A stretch of 64,000 nucleotides of DNA from Starkeya sp. ORNL1 (GCF_012971745.1 NZ_CP048834.1:186001-250000), one strand, 5' to 3'; positions 1-9,407 are shown, counted from the first letter of the stretch. Notes: a model not told the origin generated them from the sequence alone. Numbers and translations: made by a program.

Positions 1-2
1 AT

Positions 3-887
3 GCGGCATGCAACTGGGGCGACATCCAGAAGCGCCAGGGGATCTATCCGGATCCGATGACCTATCCGCTGGTGCTTGGCGGCGAAGGTGCCGGCACCGT
101 GATTGCCGTCGGCACCGGCGTCGAGACCCTCGCCATCGGGCAGCCGGTGGCATTCATCAGCGGGAGGGACATGCTGCGGGCCTTCGCCGACGAGGTCGCT
201 ATCCCGGCGGAATTGGTCGTGCCGTTGCCACCCGGTTTCGACCGGGCCAAGGCAGCGGCGCTACCGGTCGCGGCGCTGACGGCCTATCACCTGCTCCACA
301 CGGCGCATCATCTGCGTGCAGGCGACCGGATTCTGGTCCACGCCATCAGTGGCGGCGTCGGGCTCGCCTTGACTCAACTGGTCCGGGATGCCGGCGCGAT
401 CGTGCTCGGCACGGTCGGCACGGGGGACAAGGCGGCGCAGGCCCTCGCGCTGGGCGCCGAGCGGGTCATCGCTCGCGACGTCGAGGATTTCGTCGAGGTG
501 ATCATGCGGATGACCGATGGAGCGGGCATCGACCTCGTCATCGACTCCCTGGGGGCCGATATACTGGAGCGCAGCTTCGACGTGCTGCGCCCGTTCGGCC
601 GGCTCATCAATATCGGCGAAGCCGCGGGGGACCCCGAATTCGACGTGCGCAAAGCGCTTTACAGGCGCTCGACCTCGATGGCCGGCTTCGAACTCATGCA
701 TGCTGTACCCGGTTCGCCGCGATGGAATGCCGGTGTGCGCCATGTGATGCAGGCGCTGGAGGCGGGAACGCTGGAGATGCCGATCGCTGCCGAGTTCCCG
801 CTGGAGGAGATCCGCGATGCACAGGCTCTGCTGGAGAGCCGCAGGACCATCGGCAAGGTCCTGATCCGCGTGCGCGGCGAGCGATAG
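3..887 (+). CDS. Quinone oxidoreductase / zinc-type alcohol dehydrogenase-like protein (5' partial)
   Basis: This is a medium-chain dehydrogenase/reductase (MDR) whose N-terminus lies outside the window; the reading frame is open from base 3. It keeps the end of the GroES-like catalytic domain (CNWGDIQKRQG, then YPLVLGGEGAGTV) and the Rossmann domain with the nucleotide-binding run SGGVGLALTQL. The missing zinc-ligand pattern and the overall layout fit an NADPH-dependent quinone reductase or enoyl reductase better than a zinc alcohol dehydrogenase. It ends 9 bp before the ammonia-lyase gene, so the two are probably cotranscribed, and it could reduce an unsaturated product of that lyase (inference). 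Family assignment is firm; the substrate is unknown. Confidence 0.85.
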   Translation, partial: AACNWGDIQKRQGIYPDPMTYPLVLGGEGAGTVIAVGTGVETLAIGQPVAFISGRDMLRAFADEVAIPAELVVPLPPGFDRAKAAALPVAALTAYHLLHTAHHLRAGDRILVHAISGGVGLALTQLVRDAGAIVLGTVGTGDKAAQALALGAERVIARDVEDFVEVIMRMTDGAGIDLVIDSLGADILERSFDVLRPFGRLINIGEAAGDPEFDVRKALYRRSTSMAGFELMHAVPGSPRWNAGVRHVMQALEAGTLEMPIAAEFPLEEIRDAQALLESRRTIGKVLIRVRGER

Positions 888-896
888 GCAGGCCTC

Positions 897-2414
897 ATGT
901 CCGACCTCACCATTGAACCCGGCGCCTTGCGGCTGGCCGATCTGCGCGCATTCGCCGACGACGGACATGTGCAGCTCTCGGTTGCCGCGCGCCAGCGCAT
1001 TGCCGCATCGAACCGGCAATTGCACCGGCTCATCGGCGAGGGCGCCACAATCTATGGCGTCAACACCGGCTTTGGACCGCTCTCGGGCCAGCGGATCGAT
1101 GACGGCGCGCTCGGCGAATTGCAGCGGCGTGTCGTGCTCTCCAACGCCGCAGGCACCGGCGCCCCACTGGCCATCGGCATCGTGCGCCGTGCCATGGCGT
1201 TGAAGCTCGCGACATTCGCCATCGGTGCTTCCGGAATCAGCGAGGCACTGGCAGACGCGCTGGTGTTTTTCCTCAATGCGGGGATCACGCCCGTCGTTCC
1301 CGAGAAGGGATCGGTGGGCGCCTCCGGGGATCTGGCGCCGTTGGCGCACATCGCTGCCGCCCTGATCGGGGAGGGCGACGTATTCCATCGCGGTGTCCGC
1401 AAGCCCGCGGCGGCCGCGGTGCAGGCGGAAGGCGCGGAACCCCTTGCGCTCCAGCCGAAGGAGGGGCTGGCGTTGGTGAACGGGACCCAGGTCTCGACGG
1501 CCCTGGCCGTCGAGGGTCTGTTCGGTCTTGAGGATCTCTTCCGGACGATGCTGCCGATCGCGGCACTGTCGGTCGAAGCCGGCAGCGGCACTGCCGCGGC
1601 GTTCGACCCGCGCATTCATGCGCTGCGGAACCAGGACGGCCAGGTCCACGTCGCCGCGCGGCTGCGCGACTTGCTGGCATCCAGCGCGTTGCAGGCGGAC
1701 CGTCCGGTCAAGCGCGTGCAGGACCCGTATTGCCTTCGCTGCCTGCCCCAGGTGATGGGGGCTGTCCATGACCAGATGACCAGCGCCGCCGGCACACTGG
1801 CGCGCGAGATAAACGGCGTTTCCGACAATCCCTTGATCGATCCGGCAAGCGGAGACGTGCTTTATGGCGGCAATTTCCATGCACAGCCGATCGGCCTCGC
1901 CGCCGACGGGCTGGCGCTGGCCTACGCCGAGATGGGCTCGATGTCGGAGCGGCGCACCGCCTTCCTGGTCGATCCGGCGATGAGCGGCCTGCCGGCCTTC
2001 CTGGTCGCGCAGGGCGGATTGAATTCCGGCTTCATGGTCGCCCAGGTCACCGCAGCCGCGCTGGCGAGCGAGAACAAATTCCTGGCTTCGCCGGCGAGCA
2101 TCGACAGCATTCCCACGGCCGCGAACCTTGAGGATTATGTGAGCATGGCGACGCACGCGGCGCGCCGGCTCGGCGACATGGCGGCGAACCTGCGGGCCAT
2201 CCTCGCAATCGAGTTGCTGGCTGCGGCGCAGGGACTGGACCTGCGCCGGCCGGCGCGTTCGAGCCCCGCGATCGAGGACGTTCACGCGCATCTGCGTACC
2301 GGCGTCGCCGCATGGACGGTCGATCGCTTCTTCGCGCCCGATCTCGACATGGCCGTCCAGATGGTTCGCACAGGACTGCCGCACGCAGAGTTCGCTCTGC
2401 CTTCCTCGCCATAG
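897..2414 (+). CDS. Aromatic amino acid ammonia-lyase (HAL/PAL family)
   Basis: The 505-residue protein belongs to the MIO-dependent lyases that remove ammonia from histidine, phenylalanine or tyrosine. The MIO-forming tripeptide A142-S143-G144 lies in GSVGASGDLAPLAH, and the catalytic tyrosine is in YGVNTGFG (residues 53-60). Length matches bacterial histidine ammonia-lyase. One oddity: the substrate-selectivity segment reads VLSNAAGTG, with Asn near residue 83 where characterised HutH enzymes have His (LSHAAG). No hutU, hutI or hutG accompanies it. Histidine is therefore not certain as substrate. It follows the oxidoreductase by 9 bp and precedes a LysR gene that may control it. Confidence 0.88.
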   Translation: MSDLTIEPGALRLADLRAFADDGHVQLSVAARQRIAASNRQLHRLIGEGATIYGVNTGFGPLSGQRIDDGALGELQRRVVLSNAAGTGAPLAIGIVRRAMALKLATFAIGASGISEALADALVFFLNAGITPVVPEKGSVGASGDLAPLAHIAAALIGEGDVFHRGVRKPAAAAVQAEGAEPLALQPKEGLALVNGTQVSTALAVEGLFGLEDLFRTMLPIAALSVEAGSGTAAAFDPRIHALRNQDGQVHVAARLRDLLASSALQADRPVKRVQDPYCLRCLPQVMGAVHDQMTSAAGTLAREINGVSDNPLIDPASGDVLYGGNFHAQPIGLAADGLALAYAEMGSMSERRTAFLVDPAMSGLPAFLVAQGGLNSGFMVAQVTAAALASENKFLASPASIDSIPTAANLEDYVSMATHAARRLGDMAANLRAILAIELLAAAQGLDLRRPARSSPAIEDVHAHLRTGVAAWTVDRFFAPDLDMAVQMVRTGLPHAEFALPSSP

Positions 2415-2522
2415 GGGCTGCGAGGTCGATAGCGGGCACGCCCCGCACGGCTGGTGCGTTGACCGGTTCAATTGTTTAGCGCAGATAAAGCGATCGGAGT
2501 TCGCTTCCGGATCCTGTCAAGT

Positions 2523-3488
2523 ATGGCGCTGCGCAGATCGCAATTCTCGCTCGATGGACTCGACGTCAACCTGTTGCGTCTGTTCTGCATGATCGTCGAG
2601 TGCAACGGCTTCTCTGCGGCGCAGGCGCAGGCCAACATCAGTGCGGCTTCGATCAGCAGCAAGATGGCGACACTGGAAGCCCGGCTTGGTCTCAGGCTGT
2701 GCCAGCGCGGGCGAGCGGGCTTCAAGCTCACCCGCGAGGGTGAGATGGTCTATGAGGCCGCGGCCTCGATCTTCTACGCGCACCATTCCTTCGTGCGCGA
2801 CGTAAATCAGCTCCGCAAGAAGCTCACTGGCCGCATCAATGTCGGGGCGGTCGATTCGACGGTGACGAATCCGAACATGCCATTGTCGGCGGCCATCGGC
2901 CGGTTCCACGACAAGCACGGCGACGTCTATATCTCGCTACATGTCCAGGAGCCCGCGCAGCTCGAAAGAGCTATCCTCGAAGGCGGCATGCATCTCGGCA
3001 TCGCACCTTTCTACCAGCATGTGCCCGGCCTTGTTTACACGCCGCTGTTCGAGGAGCGGCATCAGCTTTATTGCGCCAAGGGCCATCCGCTGTTCGAGAA
3101 AGCGCCGGATGACGTGGAGTTGTCATCCTTGCTCGACAGCAAGTATGTGCTGCGCAGCCACGTGCCGAGCAAGATCGAACTGCCGACCGACCGGGCCGTC
3201 GACTCGGCATCGGTCAGCGATATGGAGGCCATGGCGCACCTCATTCTCTCCGGCAGGTTCATCGGATTCCTGCCGGTTCACTATGCGCGGATCTGGACCG
3301 AGGCTGGGCGCCTTCGGCCCCTGCTGCCGGCACAGCTGACCCATATTTCGCGCTTCGAGGTGGCGACCAAGCGCGAGCGCAAGCAGGAACGCCTGATCAG
3401 GGCGTTTCTCGAGGAGCTGCTTTCGCAGCCCGCGGCCGGGCAGCCCGCGCCGGCCCGCGTGGACGCGGCGATCCCGGTGGCTAGATAG
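2523..3488 (+). CDS. LysR-family transcriptional regulator
   Basis: About 321 residues, the usual LysR length. The N-terminal winged helix-turn-helix covers roughly residues 10-70 (LDVNLLRLFCMIVECNGFSAAQ), followed by a two-lobed periplasmic-binding-protein-like effector domain. I chose the ATG at 2523; an in-frame TTG at 2472 adds 17 residues without family similarity. It lies 108 bp after the ammonia-lyase gene on the same strand and 257 bp before a BMP-type transporter operon, so it could control either. The ligand is not predictable from sequence. Confidence 0.88.
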   Translation: MALRRSQFSLDGLDVNLLRLFCMIVECNGFSAAQAQANISAASISSKMATLEARLGLRLCQRGRAGFKLTREGEMVYEAAASIFYAHHSFVRDVNQLRKKLTGRINVGAVDSTVTNPNMPLSAAIGRFHDKHGDVYISLHVQEPAQLERAILEGGMHLGIAPFYQHVPGLVYTPLFEERHQLYCAKGHPLFEKAPDDVELSSLLDSKYVLRSHVPSKIELPTDRAVDSASVSDMEAMAHLILSGRFIGFLPVHYARIWTEAGRLRPLLPAQLTHISRFEVATKRERKQERLIRAFLEELLSQPAAGQPAPARVDAAIPVAR

Positions 3489-3745
3489 CGCTGTAGAATC
3501 AACTGATTATAGAATATCTCGACGCTGGCGCGGGCCGTCACTGGCGACCGGCGTGCGATGGCATTGCCGCTACGCGACCGCCGCGCACTTACCTCGGCCA
3601 TACACGAAACAAAGTTCATTTAATTTAGATCGAACAGGGGAATTAGCTGATCGAGGATACCGGGAAGCGCATGTCTTCAAGACAATGTGGAGACGCTGCC
3701 TAATACGTGCGCGCACAAAGCAAAAATCACCAGATGGGATCGATC

Positions 3746-4705
3746 ATGAATATAAGCAGAAGGTCCTTCGTCGCACTCTGCGGAACCAGCGCCACTCTTG
3801 TCGCTCTCCGTCCCGCCTGGGCACAGCAGACGCCGCTCAAGGTCGCGATCGTCATGCCCGGAAACATCACCGACAAATCCTGGAACCAGGCCGGGTATGA
3901 GAGCATCCAGGCCGTCAAGGAAAAGCTCGGCGTCGACATCGCCTATAGCGAGAAGGTGGTGCAGGCAGACCAGGCCGAGGCCATGGCGGACTATGCGCGC
4001 CGCGGCTTCCAGCTTGTCATCGGCCATGGCGGCGAGTTCCAGGATGCCGCCAAGCGTGTGGCGCCGCGCTATCCCAAGTCCATCTTCATGGTGAACAATG
4101 GCCAGCAGGGCGGTGGAAACCTCGCCTCGGCGGATTTCAACTACAAGCAGCCCGGCTATTTGATGGGCTACATCGCCGGCAAGATGTCAAAGACCGGAAA
4201 GGCCGGCTGGATCGGCGGCCAGAAGATCAAGTTCTCGCTCGATCTCAACTCCAGCTACGAAGAGGGCTTCAAGGCCGCCGGCGGCAAGGAGGTCTTCACG
4301 GCCTACACCAATGACTGGGACGACATCGCCAAGGGCAAGGAGGCGGCGCTCAACCAGATCGCCCAGGGCGCCGACGTCATCTTTCCGACCATGGACAACG
4401 CGGTGATCGGAAGCCTGCAGGCCTGCAAGGAAAAGGGCGTGTATGGCTTCGGCCTTTATTACGATGCGATCAGCGACTGGCCGGAGACAATCTTGCAATC
4501 GGCCATCTTCGACATCAAGGGCGCGATGCTCGACTATGTCGGCTACGCCAAGGAAGGCAAGCTGGAAGGCAAGAACTATAATTTCAACCTCAGCCAGCCC
4601 GAAGCTTGCCGCATCGGCTCGTTCAATCCGGCGATACCGGAAGCCGTGAAGACGGAAGTCGCCGGCCTCGTCGACAAGATGAAATCGGGCGCGCTCAAGC
4701 CTTGA
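3746..4705 (+). CDS. BMP/PnrA-family ABC transporter substrate-binding protein
   Basis: Periplasmic binding protein of the Bmp/PnrA (Med) family, which usually binds nucleosides or purine-like compounds. The start at 3746 gives a clean twin-arginine signal: SRRSFVAL followed by a hydrophobic stretch ending AWA before QQTPLK. The upstream in-frame start at 3707 would bury this signal. The mature part begins KVAIVMPGNITDKSWNQAGY, as expected for the family. It heads a four-gene importer operon with the ATPase at 4773 and two permeases. A strong hairpin follows its stop codon and may favour excess binding protein. Use of Tat rather than a lipobox suggests a soluble periplasmic protein. Confidence 0.9.
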   Translation: MNISRRSFVALCGTSATLVALRPAWAQQTPLKVAIVMPGNITDKSWNQAGYESIQAVKEKLGVDIAYSEKVVQADQAEAMADYARRGFQLVIGHGGEFQDAAKRVAPRYPKSIFMVNNGQQGGGNLASADFNYKQPGYLMGYIAGKMSKTGKAGWIGGQKIKFSLDLNSSYEEGFKAAGGKEVFTAYTNDWDDIAKGKEAALNQIAQGADVIFPTMDNAVIGSLQACKEKGVYGFGLYYDAISDWPETILQSAIFDIKGAMLDYVGYAKEGKLEGKNYNFNLSQPEACRIGSFNPAIPEAVKTEVAGLVDKMKSGALKP

Positions 4706-4717
4706 GCCACATCGCGA

Positions 4718-4744
4718 CGGGAAAGCCGCCTGGCGGCTTTCCCG
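4718..4744 (+). terminator. Intra-operon hairpin after the BMP binding-protein gene
   Basis: A perfect 13-bp inverted repeat (CGGGAAAGCCGCC pairing with GGCGGCTTTCCCG) separated by one base sits between the binding-protein stop and the ATPase start. It has no long T run downstream, so it is better read as an attenuator or a 3'-end stabiliser that raises binding-protein mRNA over the rest of the operon. Confidence 0.6.
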
Positions 4745-4772
4745 TATCGGCGGCATCTATCGGGCGAGGCGA

Positions 4773-6284
4773 ATGGATCATATCCTCATTGATGGGATCT
4801 CGAAGTCGTTTGGCGGCTTCAGGGCCCTCGACAACGTGCGCATCGGGATCGCCAAGGGCGCGATCCACGCCATTCTCGGCGAGAACGGAGCGGGCAAGAC
4901 GACGCTGATGAATATCCTCTACGGGCTCTATCAGCCCGACGAGGGTGAGATCGTGCTCGACGGCAGGCCGTTGAAGATGGCCTCCCCGCAGGATGCGATC
5001 GCCAATGGCATCGGCATGATCCATCAGCATTTCATGCTGGTGGACTCGCTCACCGTCACCGAGAACATCGTGCTCGGGTTCGAGCGTGGCCTGAAGCCGG
5101 TGAACTTCGACGTCCATGATCGCAACATCCGCGAGCTGAGCCGCAAGCTCGGCTTCGAGATCGATCCCTCCGCCGAGATCTGGACGCTGCCGATGGGCAT
5201 GCGCCAGCGCGTGGAGATACTCAAGGCACTGTATCGCAAGGCCGAGGTGCTGATTCTGGACGAGCCGACCAGCGTGCTGGCGCCCACCGAAATCGATTCC
5301 TTTCTCGACAGCCTGCGCGCCCTTCGCGCCGCCAACCACACCATCCTGTTCATCACCCACAAGCTCGACGAGGTGATGCAGGTGGCCGACCGCGTGACCG
5401 TCATGCGCCATGGCAAGGTGACGGACGAACTCGACGCCAGGGACACCAATCCGCGCGAGATGGCAAGGCGCATGGTCGGACGCGACATCGTGATGAACCT
5501 GAAGCGCACGAAGTCGACGCCCGGCGAGACGGTGATGCAGGCGAACGATCTCGTTGCCGACAACGACCAGGGCGTGGGCGCTCTCGACCGCGTGACGTTC
5601 GGCCTGCGCGCCGGCGAGGTGCTCGGCGTCACCGGCGTCGACGGCAACGGCCAGCGCGAGCTCGGCGAGGTCATCGCCGGGCTGCGGCCGCTGAGCCACG
5701 GTGCCATTACGGTGAATGGCCGGGACATCGGCCCGCTGGACGTGAGGGCACGCAAGGACGAAGTTGGGATCGGCTTCATACCCGAGGATCGCCAGCACAC
5801 CGGGCTCGTGCTCGACTATCCCGTGGCGACTAATTTCGTGCTGCGCGAATACGACAAGCCGCCGGTATCGCACCACGGCATCCTCGACTTCAAATATGTC
5901 GCGCGCAACGCGGCCGATCTCGTCCGGCGTTACGACGTGCGCCTGCGCTCGCCGCAGCAGCCGGCGCGCTTCCTGTCGGGAGGCAACCAGCAAAAGGTCA
6001 TCCTCGCCCGAGAGATCGAGGCTGGCCCCCGCATATTGGTGATCATGCAGGCCTGCAAGGGTCTCGATGTCGGCGCCATAGAGTTCGTCCAGAACATGAT
6101 CTTCGACCTCAAGAAGACCGGCGTCGCCGTGCTTTATATCTCCACCGAACTCGAGCACGTGCTCGACGTGTCGGACCGCATCGCCGTGATGTGCCGGGGC
6201 GCGATCACCGGCATTCTGGCGCCGGAGGAAGCGAGCCCCGAACGCCTCGGCGAACTCATGGCCGGCGTGAGGAGTGCGGCGTGA
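4773..6284 (+). CDS. BMP-type ABC transporter ATP-binding protein (two NBDs)
   Basis: A 503-residue double-ATPase of the sugar/nucleoside (RbsA/MglA-like) class that powers the importer. NBD1 has a good Walker A GENGAGKT (36-43) and Walker B LILDEPTS, but its signature is MGMRQRVEIL rather than LSGG. NBD2 has a degenerate P-loop (GVDGNGQRELGE), a good signature LSGGNQQK, and an altered Walker B region (MQACKGLDVGA instead of the usual PTRGLDVGA). Asymmetric sites of this type are normal in the family. The stop codon overlaps the next gene's ATG by one base (TGATG), indicating translational coupling. Substrate is inferred only from the binding protein. Confidence 0.92.
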   Translation: MDHILIDGISKSFGGFRALDNVRIGIAKGAIHAILGENGAGKTTLMNILYGLYQPDEGEIVLDGRPLKMASPQDAIANGIGMIHQHFMLVDSLTVTENIVLGFERGLKPVNFDVHDRNIRELSRKLGFEIDPSAEIWTLPMGMRQRVEILKALYRKAEVLILDEPTSVLAPTEIDSFLDSLRALRAANHTILFITHKLDEVMQVADRVTVMRHGKVTDELDARDTNPREMARRMVGRDIVMNLKRTKSTPGETVMQANDLVADNDQGVGALDRVTFGLRAGEVLGVTGVDGNGQRELGEVIAGLRPLSHGAITVNGRDIGPLDVRARKDEVGIGFIPEDRQHTGLVLDYPVATNFVLREYDKPPVSHHGILDFKYVARNAADLVRRYDVRLRSPQQPARFLSGGNQQKVILAREIEAGPRILVIMQACKGLDVGAIEFVQNMIFDLKKTGVAVLYISTELEHVLDVSDRIAVMCRGAITGILAPEEASPERLGELMAGVRSAA

Positions 6285-7378
6285 TGGCGGAGGTCATGCG
6301 TGTCATCTTCGCGATGCGGACCATCTGGGCCGTCATCATCGCCCTCCTGGTCGGCTCCGTGCTGATCCTCTCCGCCGGCGCCAGCCCGATCGCAGCGTAT
6401 CGCTCGTTGTTCGGCGAAGCGTTCTTCGACTATTTCGGCTTCGGTGCCACGCTGGTGAAGTTCTCGCCCATCGTGCTGGCCGGGCTCGCGGTCGCCATCC
6501 CCTTGCGCGGCGGCCTGTTCAATGTGGGCGCGGAGGGCCAGATCTATCTCGGCGCGCTGTTCTGCACGATCGCCGCGCTCTATTTGCCGGAGATGTACTG
6601 GCCGGTGCACCTCAGCGTCTGCATCCTGGCCGGCGCGCTGGGCGGAGCCCTCTGGGCCGCGATCGCAGGCGTGCTCAAGGCCTATCGCGGAATCAACGAG
6701 GTCATCGTCACGCTGCTGCTGAACTACGTGGCGATGAACCTCGTCAGCTATGCCGCCAGCGGCCCGATGATGGAGGAGGGGGCTCCCTATCCCTATTCGC
6801 GGGAGATCCCGCCCTCGCTGTTCCTGCCCTACATCATGCCGCCGACCGATGCCCATGCCGGCGCGATCTTTGGCGTCCTGCTCGCCATCGTCCTCGCCTT
6901 CGGGCTGAAATACACCACCTTCGGGTTTTCCGTCGTCACCGCCGGCTACAATGCGCAGGCCGCCCGGTATGCCGGCATCAATGTCCGGCGGCAGATCGTC
7001 GTGACCATGATGATCGGCGGTGCGCTGGCGGGCCTTGCCGGTGCGTTCGAAGTGCTGGGCGTGAAGTACCGCCTGTTCCAGAATTTCAGCCCTGGCTATG
7101 GCTTCGACGGCATCGTGGTGGCGTTCATGGCTGCGGCAAGCCCGATACTCGTGGTGGTGTGCGCACTGTTCTTCGCCGGCCTGCGCTCGGGCGCCCAGTT
7201 CATGCAGCGTGCCGTCGGCGTCGACAGCACGGTCATCGACGCCATCCAGGGCCTGATCGTCATATTCGTCGCCGCCAGCCTGTCGATCCGCTTCAGCGAT
7301 TCACGCTGGGGGCAGATGCTGGCGCGCCGGCGCTCCATGGACGCCGTGCTTGCTTCGCGGGAGAAGCAGAATGCTTGA
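6284..7378 (+). CDS. BMP-type ABC transporter permease 1
   Basis: A 364-residue membrane permease of the BPD_transp_2 type, with about 8-10 hydrophobic segments. The motif region ALRGGLFNVGAEGQIYLGAL (here IPLRGGLFNVGAEGQ, about residues 74-88) is typical of nucleoside/simple-sugar permeases. The start is the ATG coupled to the upstream ATPase stop; the longer in-frame ORF from 6191 overlaps the ATPase gene and has no membrane character there. Its own 3' end overlaps the second permease by 8 bp. Functions as one half of the membrane channel. Confidence 0.9.
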   Translation: MAEVMRVIFAMRTIWAVIIALLVGSVLILSAGASPIAAYRSLFGEAFFDYFGFGATLVKFSPIVLAGLAVAIPLRGGLFNVGAEGQIYLGALFCTIAALYLPEMYWPVHLSVCILAGALGGALWAAIAGVLKAYRGINEVIVTLLLNYVAMNLVSYAASGPMMEEGAPYPYSREIPPSLFLPYIMPPTDAHAGAIFGVLLAIVLAFGLKYTTFGFSVVTAGYNAQAARYAGINVRRQIVVTMMIGGALAGLAGAFEVLGVKYRLFQNFSPGYGFDGIVVAFMAAASPILVVVCALFFAGLRSGAQFMQRAVGVDSTVIDAIQGLIVIFVAASLSIRFSDSRWGQMLARRRSMDAVLASREKQNA

Positions 7379-8315
7379 TTGGCTGGACATCGCTTCTTCC
7401 ACCGACCTGCTGCGCACGAGCTTGCGGCTCACCGTGCCGATCGCCTTTGCTGCCATCGGCGGGGTGATCGCCGAGCGCGGCGGCATCTATAATGTCGGGC
7501 TCGAAGGCATGATGCTGTTCGGCGCCTTCGGCGGCGCGCTCGGCGTGTTCCTGACCGGCAATCCTGTGGCGGGTGCGCTGGTCGGCGTGGCCTGCGGCGC
7601 CGCGGCCGGTGGCGTTCTTGCGGTGCTGGCGATCCGATTGAACGTCAACCAGATCGTCTGCGGCATCGCCATCAATCTCGTGGCGATCGGTCTGACCGCC
7701 TTCCTCGCCCGCCTCATCTTCGGCATGGACGCGACCACCAAGACGCTGCAGGGATTCAAGCCCTTCGCCATCCCCGGCCTGTCCTCGATCCCGCTCATCG
7801 GCGAGTCGTTCTTCGACCAGGACGCACTCGTCTATCTGCTCTACATCATCATACCGGTGAGCTACTGGATTCTCTACCGTACGGCCTGGGGACTGAACAT
7901 ACGCGCCACCGGCCAGAACCCGGCGGCGGCGGATTCGGCGGGCGTGCCGGTCTACCGGGTGCGTTTCTGCTGCGTACTGGCCAGTGGCGGCCTTGCCGGC
8001 CTGGGCGGCGCCTACATCGTGCTGTCGCAGGTCTTCGTCTTCACCGAGCACATGAGCGCCGGCAAGGGATTCATCGCGCTCGCCGCGGTGATCCTCGGAC
8101 GCTGGGACCCAATCGGCGCCGTGCTCGCCGCCCTGTTCTTCGGATTCTGCGACGCCCTGCAACTGCGGCTGCAATTCGCCAACCCGACCATTCCCTATCA
8201 GATCTTCATCGCGCTTCCCTATGTCGCGTCGGTGCTGGCCTTGGTCGGCCTCTACGGCCGGGTAAGGCCGCCTGCCGCTGTCGGGTTGCCATATAGCCGC
8301 GAGACCAAGGTCTGA
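7371..8315 (+). CDS. BMP-type ABC transporter permease 2
   Basis: A 314-residue partner permease. The conserved segment IAERGGIYNVGLEGMMLFGAF (shortened here: RGGIYNVGLEGMM, about residues 30-42) is the equivalent of the FNVGAEGQ motif in permease 1. The ATG at 7371 lies 8 bp inside the preceding gene, showing translational coupling. It closes the importer operon; the next gene, a ureohydrolase, follows 106 bp later after a hairpin. Confidence 0.9.
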   Translation: MLDWLDIASSTDLLRTSLRLTVPIAFAAIGGVIAERGGIYNVGLEGMMLFGAFGGALGVFLTGNPVAGALVGVACGAAAGGVLAVLAIRLNVNQIVCGIAINLVAIGLTAFLARLIFGMDATTKTLQGFKPFAIPGLSSIPLIGESFFDQDALVYLLYIIIPVSYWILYRTAWGLNIRATGQNPAAADSAGVPVYRVRFCCVLASGGLAGLGGAYIVLSQVFVFTEHMSAGKGFIALAAVILGRWDPIGAVLAALFFGFCDALQLRLQFANPTIPYQIFIALPYVASVLALVGLYGRVRPPAAVGLPYSRETKV

Positions 8316-8337
8316 CCGCACTCCCGCCTTTCGACCG

Positions 8338-8371
8338 ATGGCCGGCCGATGCCCGTTAAATCGCCGGCCAT
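8338..8371 (+). terminator. Hairpin between importer operon and ureohydrolase gene
   Basis: A 9-bp inverted repeat (ATGGCCGGC and GCCGGCCAT) around a 16-nt loop lies in the 106-bp gap. No T run follows, so it may be a weak terminator, attenuator or mRNA-end stabiliser. A good ribosome site (AGGAG) precedes the next ATG at 8422. Confidence 0.4.
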
Positions 8372-8421
8372 GCACGCGACAGCGCCGCCGCGGCGCTCAC
8401 CGTCAATAGGAGACCCCCGAA

Positions 8422-9405
8422 ATGACCCGCAGCGACCCGCCTGGTGACAATGTCGGCCACGGCTACGAGGCCGGACGGTTGAACTTGCCCTTCGTTGGCA
8501 TCTGCACCTTTGCCAAGGCGCCCTATGTCGCCGACTGGAACGACATCGGCGCCGATGTCGCCGTGCTCGGCGCGCCCTATGATTTCGGTACGCAATGGCG
8601 TGCCGGTGCGCGTGGCGGCCCGCGCGCGATACGCGAGGCCTCGACGCTCTTCTCGTTTGGCCATGGCGGCGCCTACGATCACGAGGACGACGTCACCTAC
8701 CTGCCTTCAAGCCTGCGCATCGTCGATCTCGGCGACGCTGATATCGTGCATACCGACACGATGAAAAGTCATGCCAACATCGAGTATGGCGTGAGGAAAT
8801 GCCTCGAAGCCGGCGCCCTGCCGGTGGTGCTCGGCGGCGACCATTCAATCAATATCCCCTGCATCAACGCCTTCGAGGGGCATGGCGACATCCATCTCGT
8901 ACAGATCGACGCCCATCTCGATTTCGTCGACGAGCGCCACGGCGTGCGTTACGGCCACGGCAACCCGATGCGCCGTGCCGCCGAGAAGTCCTATGTCACG
9001 GGTCTCTCGCAGATCGGCATCCGCAACGTTTCCTCCACCGCGAAGGAGGGCTATGACGCGGCGCGCAGCATGGGCTCGGACATCCTCTCCGTGCGCCAGG
9101 CGCGCAAGCTCGGTGTAGAGGGCCTCCTCGCGCGCATTCCCGCCGGCAAGCGCTATTACCTGACGATCGACATTGACGGTTTCGATCCGTCGATCGCTCC
9201 CGGTACCGGCACGCCGTCCCATGGCGGCTTCCTCTATTACGAGGTGCTGGAACTGCTCGCCGGCCTCGCCAAGCGCGGCGAAGTGGTGGGCGTGGACCTG
9301 GTGGAAGTCGCGCCGGAATATGACCACACCGGAACCACCGCGATCCTAGCGGCGCAAATCTTGATGAACCTGATCGGGCGCATATTCCACGAGCGGAGCA
9401 AATAG
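8422..9405 (+). CDS. Agmatinase/arginase-family ureohydrolase
   Basis: A 327-residue binuclear-manganese ureohydrolase that splits urea from a guanidino or ureido substrate. All metal-binding motifs are visible: GGDHS (H141), DAHLD (D163, H165, D167) and DIDGFDP (D250, D252). The sequence GTGTPSHGGF is typical of agmatinase/guanidino-acid hydrolases rather than arginase. Placement directly behind the BMP importer suggests it acts on the imported compound. Agmatine, guanidinobutyrate or another guanidine are all possible. It ends 2 bp from the stop of the opposing DUF2848 gene, with no separate terminator. Confidence 0.9.
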   Translation: MTRSDPPGDNVGHGYEAGRLNLPFVGICTFAKAPYVADWNDIGADVAVLGAPYDFGTQWRAGARGGPRAIREASTLFSFGHGGAYDHEDDVTYLPSSLRIVDLGDADIVHTDTMKSHANIEYGVRKCLEAGALPVVLGGDHSINIPCINAFEGHGDIHLVQIDAHLDFVDERHGVRYGHGNPMRRAAEKSYVTGLSQIGIRNVSSTAKEGYDAARSMGSDILSVRQARKLGVEGLLARIPAGKRYYLTIDIDGFDPSIAPGTGTPSHGGFLYYEVLELLAGLAKRGEVVGVDLVEVAPEYDHTGTTAILAAQILMNLIGRIFHERSK

Positions 9406-9407
9406 GA

